64,000 nucleotides of DNA from Fuerstiella sp. (GTDB lineage Bacteria; Planctomycetota; Planctomycetia; Planctomycetales; Planctomycetaceae). Position 1 is the first letter of the stretch. Every line of letters starts with the position of its first letter. The stretch covers positions 1 through 64,000 of the forward strand of contig JAKVAZ010000016.1 of NCBI GenBank assembly GCA_022447225.1, given 5' to 3'. Shown in pieces: positions 55,786 to 64,000 of this stretch. A model generated the notes under the pieces. That model did no database searches and was not told the origin of the DNA. It saw only the letters and a list, made by a program, of their open reading frames with translations. Made by a program: the position numbers and the translations under genes.

Positions 55786-56667
55786 ATGCAGCGAATTCAA
55801 TCATCGGTCTACGTTCTGGCCCTCATCACTTCCGGATCCGTGATGGCAGATCCCGGCTGGCTGGCAACATTCGAAGAGGCCGAACAGATTGCGGCTGATC
55901 AGAAGGTTCCGTTACTGATGCACTTTCACGCGCCCTGGTGCGGTCCCTGTCGGCAAATGGACAAATATCTGTTTTCGTCTTCTGTTGTCCGGCGAGCACT
56001 GAGAGAGGGACTGTCAGCAGTCAAAGTTGACATTACCAGACGTCCGGATCTTAAGGCACGATTTTCGGTGACCTCGATCCCTTGTGATGTAGTAGTGCAT
56101 CCGGATGGGACGTATCGAACGCTGAGTGTTGGTATGGTCTCGGAGTCGTCCTATTTGTCGCTGCTTCGAAACGCGGCAGCACGTGGTCGAGTTATTGCAA
56201 TGGGACTCATGCAGGGCTCAGATTCGAATCAAAGCGGAGATGCGGTACAGACCGTTGATTCTGTTCCACCGGTGTCGCCAACATCTGACCATGCGGAAAT
56301 CATTGGACTGAGTGGCTATTGTCCGGTGATGCTGACCGGAAAAAAACAGTGGGTTCGTGGAAAGCAGGCACTTACGGAGCGATATCGGGGCGTACTCTAC
56401 TACTTCAGCGACAGCACCCGACGTGACATGTTTCTAAAAAATTCGGCTCGTTATGCACCTCGGAATCTTGGCTGTGATCCTGTCATACTGATGCGGGAAA
56501 ATCGTGCGGTGGCGGGCCGGATCCGATACGGAGTGTTTTTTGACGGAAATCTCTACCTGTGTCGTTCAGAGGACACTTTGAGCGAATTTCGTCAGCACCC
56601 TCTGCGGTACACAAGAATTCAACATGCTGTCAGGTCGTCAGAGTTAACCGGGCAGACGTTTCGATAG
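55786..56667 (+). CDS. Exported thioredoxin-fold protein with YHS-like repeats
   Basis: A 293-residue protein starting with a signal-like segment (MQRIQSSVYVLALITSGSVM). The thioredoxin fold at about 20-135 has the intact redox site FHAPWCGPCRQM (WCGPC) and the cis-Pro region SIPCDVVVHPDGTY. After a Ser/Pro linker, two YHS-like modules follow: GLSGYCPVML...YRGVLYYFSD near 184-225, and GCDPVILMRENRAVAGRIRY near 236-255. YHS modules bind metal in some proteins. A thiol-redox or metal-handling role outside the cytoplasm is likely. No partner is adjacent. Confidence 0.82.
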   Translation: MQRIQSSVYVLALITSGSVMADPGWLATFEEAEQIAADQKVPLLMHFHAPWCGPCRQMDKYLFSSSVVRRALREGLSAVKVDITRRPDLKARFSVTSIPCDVVVHPDGTYRTLSVGMVSESSYLSLLRNAAARGRVIAMGLMQGSDSNQSGDAVQTVDSVPPVSPTSDHAEIIGLSGYCPVMLTGKKQWVRGKQALTERYRGVLYYFSDSTRRDMFLKNSARYAPRNLGCDPVILMRENRAVAGRIRYGVFFDGNLYLCRSEDTLSEFRQHPLRYTRIQHAVRSSELTGQTFR

Positions 56668-57563
56668 ACGATTTCCGATTTATCAGTTCACGTTCGGTTC
56701 TAACGACGTTGCCCGGAATTGTGGCTGTTCTGCTGTCGAATTTGGTATTAACCCGTCTAAGAGCCGTAGATCAGCCGAACATTCTGCGGAGATCGATTGA
56801 CACGGAAGCGATAAGCGTTAATACTGGGTGGAGTTGAAGTCGATTGTGGCTTCGATGAGGGTTGCCTAAACATTCAATCACACGGAACTGTTTGATTTGA
56901 ATGCGTAATCCGCTACGAGTCTTCGCATAGTCTGGAACTTGTCTTTGATAGTTCCAACAGCTTATTTCGCCTTCTGCGAATCACCCATCGTGCTCGATCG
57001 GAAGAATTCATAGCTTGCAAAACCCGAAGGGGTGTTTGTGGTTTTGTGTTTGCAAGAGGGTTCCCAGGTTTTAGTCGTTTGGGATTTAGGTGAACTCCGG
57101 TGAGAGTGTCACCGGGTGCGTATTTGGTCGCTTGGCAGGCTGGATCGAGTTTATTTGTACGACTCGGTTTTTGCTTACGCAAATTGTCGTTGCCAAATGG
57201 GTATGCGTGGATGCACGAGTGTTGCTGCGGTGTCGTGCTGCCGTCACGGATGCAAATCATGATTCCTGATATTGATCAGCTGCTTTGCTGTGTTGATGTC
57301 TGAAGGGTCGCTGAGAGTTGCCGTGTTGCAGAATCGTCACTGATTTTTTGGCGAGGGGCCTGATTCGGCAGTCCCGAAAGGGAATGCTGACGGATTTCTC
57401 ATTCCTGTTATTGCTACTGAGTCCAGTTATCGTTCAGAAGTACTGAATTTAGCGCTGGAAGAGGCGGGTGCTGCTGCCCTGTCTGTATTCCGAGTTCTCA
57501 GGTTATGTCTGCATTGCAGAGACTTGAGTCATGCTTCCGGCTACTAAACGGAAACCAGAGTCT
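56668..57563. other. Long intergenic region, probable rho leader
   Basis: Nearly 900 bases with no convincing gene. Several hairpins lie in order: GGAACT/AGTTCC near 56933-56954, CTTGCAAA/TTTGCAAG near 57014-57057, CCGGTGA/TCACCGG at 57097-57115, and a GAAA-capped stem at 57366-57389. Two short frames (115 codons minus, 67 codons plus) have no support. The density of structure suggests a regulated 5' leader or a small RNA. Confidence 0.5.
57366..57389 (+). ncRNA. GNRA-capped hairpin in the rho leader
   Basis: CGGCAGTCCC pairs with GGGAATGCTG around a GAAA tetraloop with one internal mismatch. It lies about 175 bases before the rho ATG. A GNRA loop on a long stem is typical of structured RNA. 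Its function, or whether it is a separate RNA, is unknown. Confidence 0.35.
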
Positions 57564-59225
57564 ATGCCAACGAGCAGTTCCCCCCGATCTGAAAGTAAAA
57601 CGCGGGCGACCACGAGTAAACGTCGCAGCCGTGCCAAGACGGAGGATGATGTCGTGGAAGAATCAACTCAATCTGAAGAAGCATTCGGTGAGGGAGTGAC
57701 CGGCGATGAGGCGGAAGAAACGCCGCGCCGTCGACGTACTTCGGGAAGGTCACGCCGAAAAGTTGAGATTGAGGACACCGATTTGGGTTCGGAAGGGTCC
57801 GATGAAACTCCGAAGATGTCAGAAAACGATTCGGAGGATGGTGGACGACGAGGGAATGATGTTGAGGGTGGGGATGATGCCTCAGAGGATAGCGGAGAGG
57901 CTCCTAAACGTCGCAGAAGGCGTCGACGCCGTCGTGGCGGAGGAGAAGGGGCACGTACAGAAAATAGTTCACGTGGCGGCGGGCGCCGTCGAGGCGGTGA
58001 CGGGCGAGGCGGTGACGGGCGACGGGGTGACGGGCGTCGCGGAGACGGGCGTCGGGACAATCGACGCGGTGGACCTTCTCGTCGAGGTCGACAGGTGCAG
58101 TCCGGCGGTGAAGTCATCGAAGGGATCTTTGAGGGCGTTTTGGAACTGCATCCGAAAGGTTACGGTTTTCTGCGTGATCCCAAAAAAAATTATGCGGCAG
58201 AAGACTCCAATCCATTCGTGTCGAGTTCTGTTGTTGAGAAATTTGGTCTGAGAGCTGGCGTATTGCTGAAGGCCGACGTCGGACCTGGATCGCGAAACCA
58301 GGGTCCCAGAGTCCGTGAAGTTGAATCGATCGACGGAGTCACTCCGGACGAATACAAAGAGATAAAACTGTTCGATGATTTGACACCTGTCAATCCGTTC
58401 GAACATATTCGTCTGGAAACCGGCCCTCAGCCGGTGACCATGAGAGTTATGGATCTGCTCTGCCCCATTGGTAAGGGACAGCGAGCCCTGCTGGTTGCTC
58501 CACCACGCACCGGTAAGACGATGCTGCTTCAGGACATCGCTAACTCAGTCAGTGAGAACCATCCCGAAATCCATCTGATTGTATTGTTAATCGATGAACG
58601 TCCTGAAGAGGTTACTGAGATGCGACGGATGGTGAAGGGGCAGGTGGTTGCCTCTTCGCTTGATGAAGACGTGGAAAGTCATGTTCGTCTGAGTCAGCTG
58701 ATCATGGAGCGCGCCAGACGCATGGCAGAGTCCGGCAAGGACGTGTTTATTCTGCTGGACAGTATTACTCGACTGGCACGTGCGTTTAATAAATGGAGTA
58801 ACACGGGGCGAACAGGCTCCGGAGGTCTGGACATTCGTGCTCTGGACATTCCCAAGAAACTGTTCGGGACCGCTCGCCGGTTCGATGAAGGGGGATCGCT
58901 CACTGTCTGCGGAACGGCATTGATCGAAACCAACAATCGTATGGACGAGGCGATTTTCCAGGAGTTCAAAGGTACGGGGAACATGGAAATGGTACTCAGT
59001 CGGGATCTTGCGGACCGACGAATCTGGCCATCGATTGATGTGTCAAGGTCGGGTACTCGACGCGAAGAGAAGCTGCTGGAACCGGAGATGCTTGAGGGAA
59101 TCACGATGCTGCGGCGAAGTCTGATTTCACTCACTCCCGTCGACGCCATGGAACAGATGACGAAGACGATGGAAAAGTTCCCTTCCAATAAGATTTTCCT
59201 GGAGAAGATTCGCCAGGTTCTCTGA
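57564..59225 (+). CDS. rho: Transcription termination factor Rho with long arginine-rich head
   Basis: A hexameric RNA-dependent ATPase that ends transcripts. From the ATG at 57564 it has 553 residues, against about 420 in E. coli. The first 180 are disordered, acidic then Arg/Gly-rich (RRRRRRRRGGGEGAR, GGDGRRGDGRRGDG). The RNA-binding cold-shock domain follows near 195-260 (VLELHPKGYGFLRDP), then the ATPase: Walker A PPRTGKTMLLQ (Lys318), Walker B DVFILLDSITRLARAF, Q and R loops RDLADRRIWPSIDVSRSGTR. The core is intact. ATG 57531 is an alternative start eleven codons up. A long structured leader suggests autoregulation. Confidence 0.95.
   Translation: MPTSSSPRSESKTRATTSKRRSRAKTEDDVVEESTQSEEAFGEGVTGDEAEETPRRRRTSGRSRRKVEIEDTDLGSEGSDETPKMSENDSEDGGRRGNDVEGGDDASEDSGEAPKRRRRRRRRRGGGEGARTENSSRGGGRRRGGDGRGGDGRRGDGRRGDGRRDNRRGGPSRRGRQVQSGGEVIEGIFEGVLELHPKGYGFLRDPKKNYAAEDSNPFVSSSVVEKFGLRAGVLLKADVGPGSRNQGPRVREVESIDGVTPDEYKEIKLFDDLTPVNPFEHIRLETGPQPVTMRVMDLLCPIGKGQRALLVAPPRTGKTMLLQDIANSVSENHPEIHLIVLLIDERPEEVTEMRRMVKGQVVASSLDEDVESHVRLSQLIMERARRMAESGKDVFILLDSITRLARAFNKWSNTGRTGSGGLDIRALDIPKKLFGTARRFDEGGSLTVCGTALIETNNRMDEAIFQEFKGTGNMEMVLSRDLADRRIWPSIDVSRSGTRREEKLLEPEMLEGITMLRRSLISLTPVDAMEQMTKTMEKFPSNKIFLEKIRQVL
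57999..58058 (+). repeat. Four 15-base tandem units in rho
   Basis: Units starting GACGGGCG at 57999, 58014, 58029 and 58044 encode the pentad DGRRG and variants. They build the RGG-like part of the Rho head. Confidence 0.8.
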
Positions 59226-59322
59226 AGCACTTACCCGGTTTGGGGCTGAATAGAACTCACAGCCACGGTTGTAAACCAATGCGATTTTGAGACTCCGCAG
59301 GGAGTCTGCCGGCCGTATGGTC

Positions 59323-61200
59323 TCAGCTTTCGTCGACCAGATTCCAGAATTCGTTTTCTGCAGAACCGTCAGAGGGAGGTTCTGCGTCGCTGCTGGAATT
59401 CACCCAATTGCGCAGTGCCTGAGAGTCTGTCAGGCACTGCTGACTTTCACATTCACCATCTGAATTCAGCCGGCTGTTGCAACTGCTGCAACGCAGGACG
59501 ATTTCCTGGTGAGAAACATCGTCTTCATCCGGGTGACCTTGCTGGACCAGGCTGTTGAGTCCTGACGGTTCGCGTCCGGGGACCGATTCCGGATACTCGG
59601 CTGTCTCCGCAGATTGAGTCGAAGCGGAGTCATCCGCGGCCGGCGACTGGAACTCGGTCGAGTCTGGAGAATCCTGCAACTGGCTGGACAGGTTTTCCTG
59701 ACGAATGAAATCTACTTCCACTGACCGTCCTGTGGTCAGTTCGCGGGCGGATACGTGAACCCGCGCCTGAGCGTCATAACTGATGGAAACTTCGACCTCG
59801 CTGCTTTTCGGCAGTCGGGGCGGCAGATTTGTGATCCGGCATTCACCCAGTTCGGTCGGTGGGTTTTCGGGGCCGGCACCGCTTTCCACGATGCGGATAT
59901 GCACGGAGGTTTGGTTGTCAACAACGGTACCGAATGGACGTGTTCTGGAGACGGGTAACTGGGAATTAGGCGGTATGAAATAGTGCGGAACACGACGACC
60001 TGATTTTGCGTCACGAATCATGATGCCCAGAGATCGGGCATTGACGCTTTGTTGACTAATGTTTGAAAATTGTGACGACGCCTGAGAGCTAAAGACCGTG
60101 CGTGCATGCTTGGTGTTTGTCAGAAGCATACCCGCGTAATACGCGGCTCCGTGTGCAATGGATTGATCGGGTGAGAGTGTAGTGTTCAGCGTACGTTTGC
60201 TGAGTTTTTGCAGAACCGATTTGACCATCGGCATTCTGGAAGCGCCTCCGGTGGTCAGCAGCACATCGATGTGTGCCCAGCCAAGACCGTTGTCGGCAAG
60301 AATACGGCGGGTAATCAGAGCGGAACGCTGAAGCAGACTGCGACTGAGGTGTTCGAATTCCTGCTGCTCAATCTGGTAGGTCTGCCGACGGCCGGAGTGC
60401 TGAACCGTAATCGCCGTTCTGGGACGCACAGACAGACTGCGTTTTGCCTGTTCTGCTTCCAGTATCAGCGCCTGGTGACTTTCCGGATCCTGTCGAGGAT
60501 CTTCCTTATATTCGCTAATGAACCGATCCGCCGCAGCATCAACGAGTATGGCAGTCCAGTCGAGTCCACCCAGTTCCAAGTCTCCATCGGAAGCAATGAC
60601 CCGTAGCTGATTATTGGTATAGCTCACCACGGAAAGGTCAAGTGTTCCACCACCCAGGTCGAAAATCAGCAGCTGCTGGTCAATCGTCAGTTCGGTGAAT
60701 GCCAGTCCTTCGCTGCCGAGTACATGGCAAAGTGCGGCAGCTACGGGTTCATTGATAATTTCAACTTTTTCGAGGCCGGCGGAATGCCCTGCCTGAATGG
60801 TCGCGTGCCGTTGTGCATCACTGAACTGCGCCGGGACAGTAATCACCGCTTGGCTGATTTCTCCGATCTTTGCACTGGCGGCTGACAACAGTTTTTGCAG
60901 AATCTGACTTGAAACAAATTCCGGAGTGAATTTTGTATTTTCAATATTCCACGTTTTTTTATTTTTTCCGATATGTCGCTTGGGATTTTGAATAACCTGA
61001 TCCGGACGGGCAATCGCATTACGAAGAGCTTCGGTTCCTACCACGATGTCATCTTCATCCACGAAGATCACCGAAGGAGTCGCCAGTTCGCCTTCTTGGT
61101 TTACGATCGTGACCGGCTGGCCGTGTTCGTTGAGTTGAGCGATGCACGAATAGGTCGTTCCCAGGTCGATCCCGACCGCGTGCGTTTTCTTGGTGCTCAT
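59323..61200 (-). CDS. Hsp70-family protein with zinc-ribbon tail
   Basis: A 625-residue DnaK relative, starting at the ATG at 61200 (a GTG three codons earlier is possible). The nucleotide-binding domain is intact: GIDLGTTYSCIAQLNEHGQP, FDLGGGTLDLSVVSY and TTGGASRMPMVKSVL. A shortened substrate domain follows (RRVPHYFIPPNSQLPVSRTR, VEVSISYDAQARVHVSAREL). The helical lid and EEVD-like end of DnaK are absent. In their place is an acidic linker and a Cys cluster near 571-590 (CSSCNSRLNSDGEC, then QQC), probably zinc-binding. It is not next to grpE or dnaJ, so it is likely a specialised chaperone. Confidence 0.88.
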   Translation of the reverse strand: MSTKKTHAVGIDLGTTYSCIAQLNEHGQPVTIVNQEGELATPSVIFVDEDDIVVGTEALRNAIARPDQVIQNPKRHIGKNKKTWNIENTKFTPEFVSSQILQKLLSAASAKIGEISQAVITVPAQFSDAQRHATIQAGHSAGLEKVEIINEPVAAALCHVLGSEGLAFTELTIDQQLLIFDLGGGTLDLSVVSYTNNQLRVIASDGDLELGGLDWTAILVDAAADRFISEYKEDPRQDPESHQALILEAEQAKRSLSVRPRTAITVQHSGRRQTYQIEQQEFEHLSRSLLQRSALITRRILADNGLGWAHIDVLLTTGGASRMPMVKSVLQKLSKRTLNTTLSPDQSIAHGAAYYAGMLLTNTKHARTVFSSQASSQFSNISQQSVNARSLGIMIRDAKSGRRVPHYFIPPNSQLPVSRTRPFGTVVDNQTSVHIRIVESGAGPENPPTELGECRITNLPPRLPKSSEVEVSISYDAQARVHVSARELTTGRSVEVDFIRQENLSSQLQDSPDSTEFQSPAADDSASTQSAETAEYPESVPGREPSGLNSLVQQGHPDEDDVSHQEIVLRCSSCNSRLNSDGECESQQCLTDSQALRNWVNSSSDAEPPSDGSAENEFWNLVDES

Positions 61201-61279
61201 ATCATTCACTGTAAATGGATATCATCGTTTCTGTATGCTCATGCTAACAATGAGTCTCCGTTGCGACTATGAGGAGTCA

Positions 61280-62248
61280 ATGTGTGATTCCGTACAGAAT
61301 TATGTTCCCGGCGTTTTACGAGCAGATTCCCTCGACGAATTCAGGTCACAGGTGGTTCGCCGTTTGAGTTTGTGCAGCCAGAGTGTTGTCCTGCTTTGTC
61401 TGGCACTGGTGTCGTCTGCTGTTGTTTGTGCGGAGAATGACCGTCCGCAGAAACTGCTGACCGGCCGTCGATTCCGCCAGTCGCTGGAAATCAGGCGGGG
61501 TCTTCATATTGAGAACGCGCCGCTGCGCCAGGTGATGGTGACGCTGCAACAGGGGGCCGGTTTGTGTGTTGTGATCGATCGACGGATTGATCCGTCGTTT
61601 CCACTGACACTCAATACGGGTGTCGTGCCGACACGGGACCTGTTGCGGCAGGTAGCCGCTGAGCTGCCTTGTTCCGGTCTTTCAGTGAATCGGACGTTTG
61701 TGTTTATCGGTCCGAAGGAAGTTTCCAGACGGTTGCGCACACTGTGTGAACTAAACCGGTTGACGATTTTACAGTCCAGAAGCCACTTTAAGCCTGAAAC
61801 ATACGCGAAAATATCGACTGCCCGGGCCTTTGAATGGGCCGAGCCTGAGTCGCCTCGCGAGCTTCTGACGGCCCTGGCCGCTCAATCCGGACTGGCGGTT
61901 GTCAATCCCGAGGTGGTTCCTTATGACCTGTGGCATGCCGGAAGACTCCCCGTGATGCCGTTTGCAGAATCGGCGACCCTGCTGCTGATCCAATTCGACC
62001 TGACATTTTCGGTAGATGCACACCGTGGTCAATGTCGTGTTGTGCCGGTTCCGGAGTCGGTATTTCTGAATCGCTATCATCGAGTGTCCCGACGCCGCCG
62101 TGAAACGACGAAACGAAGGCTGACTCAGGAGTTTCCTGGCTTGTCTTCCGAATGGGGCCCGTCCGGTGTTCATGTGAGTGCATCGTATGAGCAGCATCAA
62201 AAAATTGCTGATTTGCTGTTGTCAGCAGGTGAGTCTTCCGGCAGGTGA
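61280..62248 (+). CDS. Secreted STN-like domain protein of unknown function
   Basis: The ATG at 61280 has a strong GAGGAG ribosome site. The product of 322 residues carries a hydrophobic signal-like stretch near 31-48 (LCSQSVVLLCLALVSSAVVC). The segment at about 70-155 (IENAPLRQVMVTLQQGAGLC, then LLRQVAAELPCSGLSVNRTF) resembles the secretin and TonB N-terminal (STN) fold. A second similar unit follows (SPRELLTALAAQSGLAVVNP). Such folds assemble in outer-membrane machines, but no secretin is nearby. It is divergent from the Hsp70 gene with a 79-base shared region. Confidence 0.75.
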   Translation: MCDSVQNYVPGVLRADSLDEFRSQVVRRLSLCSQSVVLLCLALVSSAVVCAENDRPQKLLTGRRFRQSLEIRRGLHIENAPLRQVMVTLQQGAGLCVVIDRRIDPSFPLTLNTGVVPTRDLLRQVAAELPCSGLSVNRTFVFIGPKEVSRRLRTLCELNRLTILQSRSHFKPETYAKISTARAFEWAEPESPRELLTALAAQSGLAVVNPEVVPYDLWHAGRLPVMPFAESATLLLIQFDLTFSVDAHRGQCRVVPVPESVFLNRYHRVSRRRRETTKRRLTQEFPGLSSEWGPSGVHVSASYEQHQKIADLLLSAGESSGR

Positions 62249-62597
62249 CCTTCCGGCATGACGTGTTAACAACATTCTACCGAACCGGCTCAGCAGACTG
62301 GGTGGACTTGGACGAATCATGATCACAACGGGCGCATTTTTGCTGTCTCTGACAGGAGCATCCATCGCTTTTGTAAGAAGACCAGGTGAAATAATTGCTT
62401 CCTTTTGAATTCCATCGTGTGTTCCGTACGATACGCCCATGGACTGCTCCGATCTGCATTGAGGGTCGACAAACCAGTGCGGACCTGGTCTGCAGAAAGT
62501 GACAGACACTGTTCCTCTGAAAAGATGTATGCCGCTCGCAATATATGTTTGGCATGCACCTGAGCCCCTTGTGCCAAAAGGATAGTTTGAAGAAACC
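62249..62597. other. Intergenic region upstream of the sugar kinase
   Basis: About 350 bases. CTTCCGGCA occurs twice in direct orientation near 62237-62260. A TATATG near 62541 is a possible -10. Overlapping minus-strand frames are the shadow of the kinase gene. No RNA gene was recognised. Confidence 0.5.
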
Positions 62598-63671
62598 ATG
62601 CTGGATATTCCCGATAACGCCGCCCTGGATTTTGTGTCTCTTGGTGCGATGGTCCACCGGCTGGATCCCGGCCGAATTCCGTTTCGCAAGGCAAATCAGC
62701 TGACGGTTCACGTGAGTGGCGGCGAATTCAATTGTGCTGCCAATCTGGCTGACTGTTTCCGGCTGAAAACCGGAATTGCCACCGCAATGGTGGACAGTCC
62801 TTTGGGTGATTTAATTCACGAACGCGTTCGTGCGATGGGGGTGAAGCCGTTTTACAAGTGCTTTTCACACGACGGTGTTCGAGGTCCCAATATGGCGACC
62901 GTCTACAGCGATCAGGGCTGCGGTGTGCGTGCTCCTGTGGTTTTCTATAATCGGAGCAATGAAGCAGCGGCGATGCTCAAATCCGGGGACTTCGACTGGA
63001 ATGACATCTTCAGGGGAGGAGTTCGCTGGTTCCACAGTGGCGGTATTTTTGCCGCACTGTCATCGACGACTCCTGATGTGATTATCGAAGGCATGCAGGC
63101 GGCTAAGGCTGCAGGAGCCGTTACCTCGTTTGATCTTAACTACCGGGCAAAACTGTGGGCAATCAGTGGCGGGCTCGACAAAGCTCAGGAAACGCTGCGC
63201 AGTATCGTGGAGCATTGCGATGTTCTCGTTGGAAACGAAGAGGATCTGCAGATGGGGCTCGGACTTCAGGGGCAGGATGTGGAGACCCGGTCCAAACTCG
63301 ATCCATCGGCATTTTTTGCCATGATGGAGAGTGTGGCCAGGGAATTTCCCGGTGTGAAAGCAGTGGCGACGACGTTGCGGGAGGTTGAGTCAACCAATCG
63401 GCATCGCTGGAGTGCCGTGCTCTGGGCAAACGGGAAAACGTATCAGGCTAAAGAAGCACAACTGGATGTTCTGGATCGGGTTGGCGGCGGAGACGGATTC
63501 GCGTCGGGACTCATCTATGGCTTGCTCGGCGGCAAAGATCCTCAGACGGCTCTTGATCTGGGATGGGCGCACGGAGCTCTTCTGACCACATTTCCGGGAG
63601 ATACCACGATGGCTACGATCGGTCAGGTGGAATCCTTTGCCACCGGTGGTTCCGCCCGCATTCAGCGTTGA
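62598..63671 (+). CDS. PfkB-family carbohydrate kinase, probable 2-dehydro-3-deoxygluconate kinase
   Basis: A 357-residue ribokinase-fold enzyme. The substrate glycine motif is VHVSGGEFNCAANLADCFRL near 36-55, and the C-terminal anion hole and catalytic base are GGGDGFASG with Asp299. TSFDLNYRAKLW near 176 matches KDG and related sugar-acid kinases (FDxNYR), and DVLVGNEEDL is also typical. Phosphorylation of 2-keto-3-deoxygluconate would feed the lower Entner-Doudoroff route. The next gene, gnd, is also in gluconate metabolism, which supports this. A fructokinase-type substrate cannot be excluded. Confidence 0.85.
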   Translation: MLDIPDNAALDFVSLGAMVHRLDPGRIPFRKANQLTVHVSGGEFNCAANLADCFRLKTGIATAMVDSPLGDLIHERVRAMGVKPFYKCFSHDGVRGPNMATVYSDQGCGVRAPVVFYNRSNEAAAMLKSGDFDWNDIFRGGVRWFHSGGIFAALSSTTPDVIIEGMQAAKAAGAVTSFDLNYRAKLWAISGGLDKAQETLRSIVEHCDVLVGNEEDLQMGLGLQGQDVETRSKLDPSAFFAMMESVAREFPGVKAVATTLREVESTNRHRWSAVLWANGKTYQAKEAQLDVLDRVGGGDGFASGLIYGLLGGKDPQTALDLGWAHGALLTTFPGDTTMATIGQVESFATGGSARIQR

Positions 63672-63674
63672 TTC

Positions 63675-63686
63675 GGTGTTAACACC
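63675..63686. promoter_or_regulatory. 12-base palindrome between kinase gene and gnd
   Basis: GGTGTTAACACC is a perfect palindrome three bases after the kinase stop and 66 bases before the gnd ATG. The size and position fit an operator for a dimeric sugar-responsive regulator, but a chance dyad is possible. Confidence 0.35.
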
Positions 63687-63752
63687 ACACGTAGGGGTCG
63701 GTCTTCACATAAGTGGTCCGCGCAGCCGGACCTGGAGGTTTGAAACAGAAGT

Positions 63753-64000
63753 ATGTCAAAACACGATATTGGTCTGATTGGTCTGGCGGTGATGGGACAG
63801 AACCTCGTCATGAATATGGCCAACAAAGGGTTCAATGTGGCGGTTTATAACCGGACCACAGAAAAGATGAGGGAATTCATTGGTGGCCTGAGTGATCGCC
63901 CCGAGGGTGTCGTTGAAGAGGGAGCGTCGGATAGGATTCACGGGTTCGAACGGCTGGAAGATTTTGTGGACAGCCTGGAATCGCCGCGGCGCGTGATGAT
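63753..64000 (+). CDS. gnd: 6-phosphogluconate dehydrogenase (3' truncated by the window)
   Basis: The reading frame starts at the ATG at 63753 and runs off the window end, so only 82 codons are seen. MSKHDIGLIGLAVMGQNLVM carries the NADP-binding GLAVMGxNL signature of the enzyme, followed by NKGFNVAVYNRTTEKM and FVDSLESPRRVM, all typical. It would oxidise 6-phosphogluconate to ribulose 5-phosphate. Adjacent to a KDG-type kinase gene, it points to a small gluconate or pentose-phosphate cluster. The catalytic part lies outside the window. Confidence 0.95.
   Translation, partial: MSKHDIGLIGLAVMGQNLVMNMANKGFNVAVYNRTTEKMREFIGGLSDRPEGVVEEGASDRIHGFERLEDFVDSLESPRRVM

Noticed and set aside
56913-57303. 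Opposing 115- and 67-codon ORFs in the rho leader
   Set aside because: They overlap on opposite strands in a hairpin-rich region; no motif supports either.
57706-58251. Long alternative frame inside rho
   Set aside because: It is the out-of-frame shadow of the GC-rich arginine repeats; the rho frame carries all conserved motifs.

Overview
The window reads as chromosomal DNA of a Planctomycetota bacterium. Lineage signs are a sorbosone-dehydrogenase-like propeller fused to a PVC-type haem domain, an FHA-GAF sigma-54 activator, many secreted or lipoprotein products without clear families, a 2147-residue surface protein, and a dihydropteroate-synthase-like gene of the kind tied to methanopterin cofactors. 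No rRNA, tRNA, CRISPR array, prophage or intact insertion sequence was recognised. Genes lie on both strands in short runs.

Region by region. 1-3.7 kb: three secreted or hydrolase-type genes, two of them with ATGA overlap, likely for polysaccharide or sialic-acid-like substrates. 3.8-7.2 kb: a cyclic-nucleotide-type domain protein, proA, and a convergent flavin disulfide oxidoreductase. 7.8-9.8 kb: a TTGACA-like/TATACT promoter followed by rpmI, rplT and pheS, without infC before or pheT after. 10-13.8 kb: zinc-ribbon protein, a possible 45-residue zinc-ribbon ORF, the sigma-54 activator, a small acidic protein and a strong terminator. 14.4-21 kb: a lipoprotein that looks like a dead M14 peptidase, an unknown protein, ExbD, a membrane-anchored terpene-cyclase-like repeat protein, and a HlyD-type adaptor with a helix-hairpin-helix head. 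21.4-30.3 kb: a DUF255 (YyaL-type) protein fused to a DsbD-alpha-like domain, two small unknowns, a large secreted protein, class II aldolase and a PmtA-like methyltransferase. 30.3-39.1 kb: the giant inverse autotransporter behind an inverted-repeat-rich leader, then a TPR lipoprotein. 39.2-45.9 kb: an SOS mutagenesis block, lexA-imuA-imuB on the minus strand, a convergent YedK/HMCES homologue, and dnaE2. 46.8-51.5 kb: the cytochrome fusion, ndk and carA. 51.7-55.5 kb: SDR, DHPS-like and pabB, probably a pterin or methanopterin cofactor unit. 55.8-64 kb: thioredoxin-YHS protein, rho with an arginine-glycine-rich head and a long leader, an Hsp70 homologue, an STN-like secreted protein, a KDG-type sugar kinase, and the start of gnd.

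The clearest regulatory signal is upstream of lexA: a near-consensus sigma-70 promoter whose spacer and -10 are covered by a perfect 8+2+8 palindrome, most simply the LexA operator of this lineage. The most notable proteins are the giant autotransporter with an embedded metzincin motif and calcium-type repeats, the SDR whose catalytic Tyr is Phe beside pterin genes, and the YedK homologue lacking the usual catalytic His. A family of short intergenic hairpins built on TCGGCA/TGCCGA arms recurs across the window.
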